Assembly (NCBI GenBank): GCA_903862415.1
Contig: CAIOYD010000024.1
Location: forward strand, 102,477 to 166,476
DNA length: 64,000 nucleotides
From: an uncultured Oxalobacteraceae bacterium
GTDB lineage: Bacteria; Pseudomonadota; Gammaproteobacteria; Burkholderiales; Burkholderiaceae_D
Direction of reading: 5' to 3'
Positions 57,930 to 64,000 of the stretch are shown piece after piece. Made by a program: the position numbers and the translations under genes. The notes under the pieces were generated by a model. The model searched no databases, was not told where the DNA came from, and saw nothing but the letters and a program-made list of their open reading frames with translations. The first letter of the stretch is position 1. Every line of letters starts with the position of its first letter.

Positions 57930-60617
57930 ATGCCCAACGTCCCCAATTCTGCACGCCGATGTTGCCTGTTCATCTTTATTGCGCTGAGCTATTTTACCGC
58001 CGGCAAACTGGGATTGTTATTGGCCATCCCGCCGGGATTCTCTTCCGCCATTTTTCCTTCTTCCGGCATTGCCTTAGCTGCCTTGCTGCTATGCGGTCAA
58101 CGACAGTGGCCCGGGGTTTTTCTGGGTTCGCTGGTGCTCAATCTGACGACAATGGACAGTTTATTTTCCCCGATGAGCCATGCCGGTCTGACTGCCTGTT
58201 GCATTGCCAGCGGTTCGACCTTGCAGGCCCTGGCTGGCGGCGCACTGATCCGCCGTTTTGTTGGTTTTCCGAATGATCTGACGGAACAATTTTCCATCCT
58301 TAAATTCTATATTTTGGGTGGCCCGGTCAGCTGCCTGATCAGTGCCAGCATCGGGTTAACGACCCTGTATTTATCGGGCGTGGTTACTCCACAGTCCATT
58401 CCCTTTAACTGGACCAACTGGTGGATAGGCGACATGATCGGTGTGTTCATCACCGTGCCGGTTATTTTTTGTTTTTTTGCTCATCCAAGAGAATTATGGC
58501 GACGACGCGTGAGTTCGGTGTTACCCCTGCTTTGCTTTAGTTTTTCCGCTGTGGTGCTGCTGTTTTTTACTGTCAGTACCTGGGAGATTTATCAGCAACG
58601 GGATGAATTCAAGGATATTACCAACACCATCAGCACCTCCATGCGCAATAAGATGCAGCTATATTCCTCTTTGCTGGAATCAAATGAACGCTTTGTGTCC
58701 AGCTCCAGCCAGTTGTCACGGGCCCAGTTTTCTATATTTAATGCGCCGCTGATTGCCCATTATCCTGGCATTCAGGCGATGTCATGGCTTCCGCTAATCA
58801 AAGCGGCTGACCGACTGAAGCTGGAGTCGCAGGCGCAACAGGAAGGTTTTCCCGGCTTTCAGTTGCGTCAGCGTGATACGCATAATCAAATGGTCCCGGT
58901 AACGCGCCGGGATGACTATGTGCCGATTCTGTTCGTTGAACCTTATCTGTCGAATGAGGCCGTGTTTGGTTTCGATCTTTCCTCAAATGCGCAACGTCTG
59001 GCCGCCCTGAGCCAGGCACGCGACACCGGTGCCGAAGTGGCGACCGAACGTATCGAACTGATTCAGGGCGGGGAGCACAAAGCCGGGATTTTACTTATCA
59101 AGGCGGTGTATGACAGTGGCGCAGAATTGCAAACCGTAGCCCAGCGACGTTCCCATTTGCGCGGATATGTTTCAGCTGTATTGCGCATGAATACGATTTT
59201 TTCTGAGCTTGACACCGAACTGGCGCAAAAAAATATTTCTTTACAGGTGATAGACGAAACCACGGAAACACTCAAGCTTGATCCCGATGCTCATCAAGAT
59301 ATGCTGTTTCAGTTGGCCGACTGGAACAGTACTCTGGCGACTGTCGGCATCGGGCAGAAGGTCAGCGTGCCGGTAGGTGGCCGTAGCTGGCGCCTTGAAT
59401 TTTTACCCTTGCCCAATTATCTGGTGGCGCATCGCTCGATGCAGGCCTGGGCCATTCTGGCCGGCGGCTTGTTTTTCACCGGATTTTTAGGTTTTATTCT
59501 GCTCTTCATTACTGGTCAGTCAGAAAAAGTTCAACGTGAAGTTAAAGATCGCACCAAGGAACTGAGCATCATCATCGACAATGTGGTCGATGGCATTTTA
59601 ACTGTTGATGGTGAGGGATTGATTCGGTCGTTCAATCCGGCGGCGGCAGCGATCTTTGGCTTTGCCGAACAGGATGTGATTGGCTGCAGTCTGTCGATGT
59701 TGCTCTCCGATGCCCACAGTGAAGAGCAGCTCAAGTTTATTAAAGACAGTAGCAGAATCGAAGGTAGCATCACTCTGCTGGCTCGGGTACTTGAAGGTCA
59801 GCGCGCTGATGGACGCCTCTTCCCACTCGAATTTGCCATGTCGCGCAGCGTGCAGGCAGATCGACCCATGTTTGTCGCAGTTGTGCGCGACATCACGGAA
59901 CGAACCCGGATCGAACGCATGAAAAATGAATTTGTTTCCACCGTCAGTCACGAATTGCGTACGCCCTTAACCTCGATTGGTGGAGTCTTGAGTCTGGTGG
60001 GTGGCGGAGTCTTGGGGGAGGTGTCTGATGCAGCAAAAAAAATGATTGAAATGGCGAATAAAAATTGCCAGCGCCTGACCACACTTATCAACGATTTACT
60101 CGACATCGATAAATTAATCGCCGGGAAAATGGTGCTCAATCTGGAGGTGCAGCCGTTAATGCCGCTCATACAGCAGGCCCTGGATTCGATCAGCGCCTAT
60201 GGCAAGCAATATAATGTCACCTTTCAGCTGATCAGTCAGGAAAAAGTGCAGGTACAGGTCAATGCCGACCGGATTGTCCAGGTGTTGAATAATTTTCTGT
60301 CAAATGCCGCCAAATTTTCACCGTCCGGCGCGCGCATCGATGTTGCGGTCCGGCGGATCACCAAAAACGACAACCAGTTTGTCCGGGTGGAAGTGATCGA
60401 CTATGGCGCAGGCATTCCAGAAGAATTTCACCCTCGTGTGTTTCAAAAATTTTCGCAGGCGGATTCTTCCGACACCAAGCAAAAAGGTGGCACTGGTCTG
60501 GGCTTGGCGATCAGCAAAGAACTCATTGAACGCATGAATGGGATTGTCGGTTTTGACTCTTCTGCCGGGCAGGGAAGTTGTTTCTATTTTGACTTGCCAT
60601 TGTTGGTTGTTTATTAA
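57930..60617 (+). CDS. Sensor histidine kinase with MASE1, CHASE and PAS domains
   Basis: 895 residues from the ATG at 57930; an in-frame TTG at 57909 would overlap the upstream gene by 8 bp and is also possible. An N-terminal multi-helix MASE1-like membrane sensor ([20 protein letters not shown]; helices to about residue 220), a CHASE domain (about 245-470, with [12 protein letters not shown] and [14 protein letters not shown]), a membrane helix near 510-530, one PAS domain, HisKA with His674 in [16 protein letters not shown] and an HATPase domain. MASE1 and CHASE together are a known sensor combination; the ligand is unknown. Last gene of the chemosensory run. Confidence 0.92.
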   Translation: MPNVPNSARRCCLFIFIALSYFTAGKLGLLLAIPPGFSSAIFPSSGIALAALLLCGQRQWPGVFLGSLVLNLTTMDSLFSPMSHAGLTACCIASGSTLQALAGGALIRRFVGFPNDLTEQFSILKFYILGGPVSCLISASIGLTTLYLSGVVTPQSIPFNWTNWWIGDMIGVFITVPVIFCFFAHPRELWRRRVSSVLPLLCFSFSAVVLLFFTVSTWEIYQQRDEFKDITNTISTSMRNKMQLYSSLLESNERFVSSSSQLSRAQFSIFNAPLIAHYPGIQAMSWLPLIKAADRLKLESQAQQEGFPGFQLRQRDTHNQMVPVTRRDDYVPILFVEPYLSNEAVFGFDLSSNAQRLAALSQARDTGAEVATERIELIQGGEHKAGILLIKAVYDSGAELQTVAQRRSHLRGYVSAVLRMNTIFSELDTELAQKNISLQVIDETTETLKLDPDAHQDMLFQLADWNSTLATVGIGQKVSVPVGGRSWRLEFLPLPNYLVAHRSMQAWAILAGGLFFTGFLGFILLFITGQSEKVQREVKDRTKELSIIIDNVVDGILTVDGEGLIRSFNPAAAAIFGFAEQDVIGCSLSMLLSDAHSEEQLKFIKDSSRIEGSITLLARVLEGQRADGRLFPLEFAMSRSVQADRPMFVAVVRDITERTRIERMKNEFVSTVSHELRTPLTSIGGVLSLVGGGVLGEVSDAAKKMIEMANKNCQRLTTLINDLLDIDKLIAGKMVLNLEVQPLMPLIQQALDSISAYGKQYNVTFQLISQEKVQVQVNADRIVQVLNNFLSNAAKFSPSGARIDVAVRRITKNDNQFVRVEVIDYGAGIPEEFHPRVFQKFSQADSSDTKQKGGTGLGLAISKELIERMNGIVGFDSSAGQGSCFYFDLPLLVVY

Positions 60618-61028
60618 TTTTTTGGTTCGCTGAAGTCTGTAAAGAACGCGTTGGTAAATAGGAAATTCATTCAAATGGTAACAGCTATACTCCCTCAAAT
60701 TCGTTGGAGTATTCCATGACTTTACTCGACTTCAGGCTGGTTTAATCTGTTTTGACTACCAGTATAAATAAAAACCCCGATATATAAAGGCCTTCTGGCG
60801 GTTTATTGTCAATACATGCAGGAGTATGTATTTTTTAAATCATCCTGATATTTTGTTTGTTTGCGGCAATATTTCGTTAATATTGCTTTCAAGTATTACG
60901 AGTTGTCATCAAAATTTCTTTAAAGCATTATATTATGAACGCCGATATAAGATAAACACGGTAGCAAATGTAATTTGATCCGGGTTTTAAGCGATAATAG
61001 TAGAAATGCAATTAAAGGATGGTGAATC
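60618..61028. other. Intergenic region after the signalling island
   Basis: 411 bp, AT-rich. It contains ATACAT-GCAGGAGT-ATGTAT followed by TTTTTT (60812-60836), a short weak stem with a U-run that could end the upstream operon, and the motif GTCAATnnATGCAGGAGTATG also seen at 26848. AAAGGA lies before the 61029 start. No gene. Confidence 0.45.
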
Positions 61029-61868
61029 ATGGCTATGCTGTCATTGGAAAAAGCCGCAGCGAAAATTATTTCTGAACTGGAATTAAAACCCTATTCAGTG
61101 ACCCCGGCTTTGCTGTGCGAATGGACGCGAACTTCCAAAGGGAAAGTCGTCGCTGTGCAGTTGCCGTTTGCCGGCCTGGCGACCAATGATCAGGGGATGG
61201 AAGTCACCATACCTTCGGGACGCTATTTTGAATTATCCTCCGAATCCTTGTTTGAACTGGAAATGAAGGACAGTGTCCGCATCACCACTCTGTTTCAGGG
61301 CGATGAACATTTTTCTATCGATCCGCCGCTGCAGACACACATTCATCAATTAAAAATCGACAGTAAAAATATCGCCCAGCTGATTGAAACATCCAAATCA
61401 CTGGAACGGCGTCCTATGCAGTTGCGTCACGAAAATCTGACCGTAGCGGATGAAATTTTTTCTGAAATCGCTGATTCCACTATACATGGCGCCCCTGTGA
61501 CGAGCAGCCAATTTCCGGCACCCGCCAGTCATGCCGAACCTGCCGCTATGCAGGCAGAACGACAAACCCCGACCGATGTGGCAGTGGAAGACGATAATTC
61601 TGTCTGGCCCCTGTATGAGCCCGAAGAAGCTGACACTCTGACCAAAGCTATTTATGGGGTGCTCAAAGAAAAGCACGATCTGAGCGAACCGTTGCCGCCA
61701 GTTCGCGATGTGATGAGTTTGTGCAAAATTCAAAATAAATACGGCATTTTGTTTATTGCCAATGAACTGAAATATCTGGATGGCCAGGGTCGGCTGCAAA
61801 CTGCCAATGCAGAAAATGTCTTGAAACGAATTTCTACCATGACTCATCCAGGATTGTTCCGGCACTAA
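61029..61868 (+). CDS. Hypothetical protein
   Basis: 279 residues; ATG at 61029 with AAAGGATG upstream. I do not recognise it. The N-terminal 140 residues look like a small globular domain (LEKAAAKIISELELKPYSV, then beta-rich segments such as KVVAVQLPFAGL and SVRITTLF). A Pro/Ala/Thr-rich linker of about 55 residues follows (about 150-205), then a helical C-terminal domain (about 205-279; TKAIYGVLKEKHDLSE, VLKRISTM). No signal peptide or membrane segment. Convergent with the porin gene, 25 bp away. The codon pattern matches its neighbours, so it is probably a real cytosolic protein. Confidence 0.7.
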   Translation: MAMLSLEKAAAKIISELELKPYSVTPALLCEWTRTSKGKVVAVQLPFAGLATNDQGMEVTIPSGRYFELSSESLFELEMKDSVRITTLFQGDEHFSIDPPLQTHIHQLKIDSKNIAQLIETSKSLERRPMQLRHENLTVADEIFSEIADSTIHGAPVTSSQFPAPASHAEPAAMQAERQTPTDVAVEDDNSVWPLYEPEEADTLTKAIYGVLKEKHDLSEPLPPVRDVMSLCKIQNKYGILFIANELKYLDGQGRLQTANAENVLKRISTMTHPGLFRH

Positions 61869-61893
61869 GCAAAAACGATAAGCAGAGCGGCGC

Positions 61894-63018
61894 TTAAAAC
61901 CGCAGCCGTACCCCGAATACCACTCCAAGTCGATTGCTCGCGCCACCCATGCCGGAATCAGCAAATTGCAACACCGTATTGGTGAGCGCGCCCTGATCAA
62001 TTTCTCCACCTGACAATATGGTGTAATCCAGACTGAAATACATATCAGTATTTTTGGATAAACTGTAATCGACCAGAGCGTAGGCGGTGGAAATTTTTCC
62101 GTCATTGCCGAGTGAAGATTCATTTTTCACCGAATCAGTCATATAACCGAGCATGTAGTTGGTGGCAGACGTGGCCTGATAGTTGAGCCCGATGGTGGTA
62201 ACGTCATCGGTGCGACGCAGGGTATTGGCGGCATTGCTCAATAAACTGGTGTTGGCCAGTGCGCCACCGTGACTGTCGGTGCTGAAGCCTGAATCGCGCT
62301 GGGCGCGGAAATAATTTAAAAACACCGTGGTGGCATCAAACTGCCATGCACCACCCAGGCCGGCCATAGTGGCCGCACGTGCATTGGCATCGACCGAGCG
62401 TTGCACAAACACCCCGACACTCAACGGTTTTTCGCTGTAAATCAGCCCCAGTCCACTGGTGCTGCCGAGTAAATCGGAATCCGTCTGACCACCCGGGGAA
62501 TATTGGACTTCCGCTTTGAGCGGCCCCCAGGAATTGGTGTATTTCAGGGTATGATCAAAGCGCACACCCACCAAAAAAAGTTGCCAGGCATTTTCAGGTA
62601 AATTGCCCATTCCCAGTGGATCGTAATTTCCCAGCAGATCAAATGCCACACCGTACTGACGGCCAACATCAAGCTCACCCCAGGTGGTATTTTTCAAGCC
62701 TACATATGCCTGACGGCCAAATAATTGCCCCTGCTGATCGCTGCTGCCATTATTGCTGAGAAATCCCATTTCCAGTGCAAACACGGCCGAAGTGGCATCG
62801 TCGATCTGTTCTGTTCCTTTAAATCCCAGGCGCGATCCCTGCAACACACCCTGTTCCATACCTATCCTGTTGCCACGACTGCCATCCGGATTGATTTCAT
62901 TATCGCTGGACCGGATCATTGTATCGAAGACGCCATACACGGAGACATCAGATTGCGCACACGCGCTGCCGGTGATGAAAGCAGCGCTAAAAATGGCAGC
63001 TGGAATCAGGTGTTTCAT
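61894..63018 (-). CDS. Gram-negative general porin
   Basis: 374 residues with a signal peptide (MKHLIPAAIFSAAFITGSACA) and then the typical betaproteobacterial porin start DVSVYGVFDTMI. The sequence alternates beta-strands, has GRQAYVGLKNTTWGELDVGRQYG and ends with the terminal aromatic strand VVFGVRLRF needed for outer-membrane insertion. Trimeric diffusion channel; solute preference cannot be read off. Monocistronic, with a 280-bp upstream region that includes a REP-like repeat. Confidence 0.93.
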   Translation of the reverse strand: MKHLIPAAIFSAAFITGSACAQSDVSVYGVFDTMIRSSDNEINPDGSRGNRIGMEQGVLQGSRLGFKGTEQIDDATSAVFALEMGFLSNNGSSDQQGQLFGRQAYVGLKNTTWGELDVGRQYGVAFDLLGNYDPLGMGNLPENAWQLFLVGVRFDHTLKYTNSWGPLKAEVQYSPGGQTDSDLLGSTSGLGLIYSEKPLSVGVFVQRSVDANARAATMAGLGGAWQFDATTVFLNYFRAQRDSGFSTDSHGGALANTSLLSNAANTLRRTDDVTTIGLNYQATSATNYMLGYMTDSVKNESSLGNDGKISTAYALVDYSLSKNTDMYFSLDYTILSGGEIDQGALTNTVLQFADSGMGGASNRLGVVFGVRLRF

Positions 63019-63151
63019 GATGTCCCTTTGAGAAATAAAAAAAGGTTAGGTATCCGGTGACAGAAAAAGTTCAGAGTTGTGAAAAATAAATCACAAAATA
63101 ATATCGGTCTATTAGTGATTCTGCGGAGATGGGAAGAGAGCGTGAAAATTT

Positions 63152-63183
63152 GTAGGGTGTCACGCCAAAGGCGTAATACACCA
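63152..63183. repeat. REP-like palindrome, copy B (GTAGGGTGTCACGCC type)
   Basis: GTAGGGTGTCACGCC, a short AAA loop, then GGCGTAATACACC. It is the same family as 12027-12064 (GGTGTATTACGCC with GTAGGGTGTATTA on the other strand). It sits between the porin and the following gene, upstream of both. Confidence 0.6.
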
Positions 63184-63300
63184 GATCGTAAAGTATTCTG
63201 CTGAGCAATGATAACTAAGGGATTTCCCTAATGCAGTTTATTTCCGCGCGGAAATAAACTGTGTTTGCCGATACCCGGCGATGACCGAGAGGAAATGATT

Positions 63301-63948
63301 ATGTTACCTATGAATGCCATGCACAAAAGCGCACCATGTCGTGCCACGTTGATGATTTCGCAGCATCGTGAACACAATATGGTTCTTGCTCACACCACCA
63401 ATGAAAAGGTCAGGTCCTATCTGCTCAATGGCACCAATACCGCCCATGATTGTCTGGATTTAGAATCGGATGGATTGCGTTATCGACAAGTACGTCGAAA
63501 CATCGACTGGAATTGCGCCCTTTATCTGAGGCAGCATCCGCATGCAACCAAAAGTTTTGGGATGGTTTCGAATTTCAATGCCATGGGCTTAAAGCATAAC
63601 GGTTATGGCCACAGTCTGGAGCTGGCGCACACTGCCTTTGTGCATCTGAAAAAATGTGGTGTGCATCCGATAGCGCTGTGCCAGTCAACCATAGGAAAGC
63701 ATCATCTGGTGGTGATTGGTATGCATGAGGATGCGAATTGGCAAAACATGCAAACCTGGGGCGCTGACGCCGTTATTTGCGATCCCTGGGCCAACAAGGT
63801 CTATCCGGTAGCGCAATTTACAGAAATGCAGTTGGAAAAAAATGCTGTCAGATATCCCGCCGGGGATTATGCCCAGCATGACTGTCAAACAGCGTGCAAT
63901 ACTTACCAGATTAGAGGTGGAAACAGCGCCCAAAAGTTTCCACCTTAG
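63301..63948 (+). CDS. Possible effector-like protein with a degenerate Cys-His-Asp hydrolase fold
   Basis: 215 residues from the ATG at 63301 (AGAGGA about 8 nt upstream; a start two codons earlier is possible). Near the C-terminus GHHLVVIG-type text (KHHLVVIG, His134/135) and VICDPWANKVYP (Asp161) recall secreted papain/transglutaminase-fold proteins that carry GxCxELA, then DHxFVVIG, then CDPW. At the expected nucleophile the sequence is NGYGHSLELA, with His104-Ser105 and no Cys, so it may be inactive or use Ser. No signal peptide. Family naming is from memory of the motif spacing, not from a search. Confidence 0.6.
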   Translation: MLPMNAMHKSAPCRATLMISQHREHNMVLAHTTNEKVRSYLLNGTNTAHDCLDLESDGLRYRQVRRNIDWNCALYLRQHPHATKSFGMVSNFNAMGLKHNGYGHSLELAHTAFVHLKKCGVHPIALCQSTIGKHHLVVIGMHEDANWQNMQTWGADAVICDPWANKVYPVAQFTEMQLEKNAVRYPAGDYAQHDCQTACNTYQIRGGNSAQKFPP

Positions 63949-63995
63949 TGTGTCACCATCCGGTGTTTTAGCCGGGGGTATCTGGAGTGATTTAT

Positions 63996-64000
63996 ATGGA
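63996..64000 (+). CDS. Possible start of a further gene at the right edge
   Basis: An ATG at 63996 follows GGAG (63984-63987) with an 8-nt gap, 47 bp after the previous stop. Only the first codon is in the window, so its identity cannot be told. Confidence 0.3.

Noticed and set aside
60770..60810. Strong terminator after the last kinase gene at AAAAACCCCG...CGGTTTATT
   Set aside because: The two sides do not pair well; only the weak AT stem at 60812-60836 with a U-run remains as a candidate.
1..64000. CRISPR arrays, tRNA or rRNA genes, prophage, complete insertion sequences, restriction or toxin-antitoxin pairs
   Set aside because: None recognised on either strand; the only mobile-looking DNA is the small palindromic elements.

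Overview
The window looks like chromosomal DNA of a betaproteobacterium, most likely order Burkholderiales and possibly Oxalobacteraceae. This rests on the ptsN-hprK pair, the DUF3683 FAD/iron-sulfur oxidoreductase followed by HIT, DUF971, ubiE, ubiJ and ubiB, an anaplerotic ppc, a general Gram-negative porin and moderate base composition (by eye near 50 percent GC). No rRNA, tRNA, CRISPR array, complete insertion sequence, prophage or flagellar gene was found.

Layout. 1-1.3 kb: regulatory phosphotransferase genes ptsN and hprK (hprK is cut by the window edge). 1.3-2.6 kb: a repeat-rich stretch with no intact gene. It holds two long palindromic MITE-like elements with the same ends, an inverted-repeat element of the CGTCATtcCCGCGAAGGCGG type, and a broken gene. 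2.6-4.3 kb: an exported alpha/beta hydrolase and an AT-rich left-handed beta-helix acyltransferase. 4.3-7.3 kb: a minus-strand ilvA-queF-pagP operon. 7.6-15.4 kb: the oxidoreductase and ubiquinone genes. 15.5-21.5 kb: ppc between two accessory genes, one with a duplicated domain that resembles a U-box and one eukaryotic-like Ser/Thr kinase. 21.8-26.8 kb: M14 carboxypeptidase, esterase, RhlE-type helicase, two FKBP isomerases. 26.9-35.8 kb: an MdtABC-like RND efflux operon with its outer-membrane factor. 36.1-38.3 kb: pentapeptide-repeat protein, exported methyltransferase-like protein, gloA, arfB.

38.6-60.6 kb is a signalling island. Two sensor kinases are followed by a receiver/Hpt pair on the minus strand. 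A divergent chemosensory cluster follows: receiver, cytosolic-facing MCP-like protein, cheY, STAS protein, cheA, MCP with triple PAS, cheW, cheR, cheD, cheB, and then two more large sensor kinases. Many junctions overlap by 4-8 bp, which suggests translational coupling. The four sensor kinases carry no receiver of their own, so the stand-alone receivers, CheY and the Hpt protein are the obvious local partners. No cheZ is present, but the MCP-like protein at 44.9 kb has a CheZ-like QDxxxQ motif after its signalling domain.

60.6-64 kb: an unknown 279-residue protein, a porin, and a protein that resembles effector-type papain/transglutaminase-fold proteins but has Ser where Cys is expected.

The most unusual items are the palindromic elements (one with a 4-bp target duplication and a restorable host reading frame), the ppc-flanking pair of eukaryotic-like genes, the CheZ-like motif in an MCP, and the exact three-fold PAS repeat.
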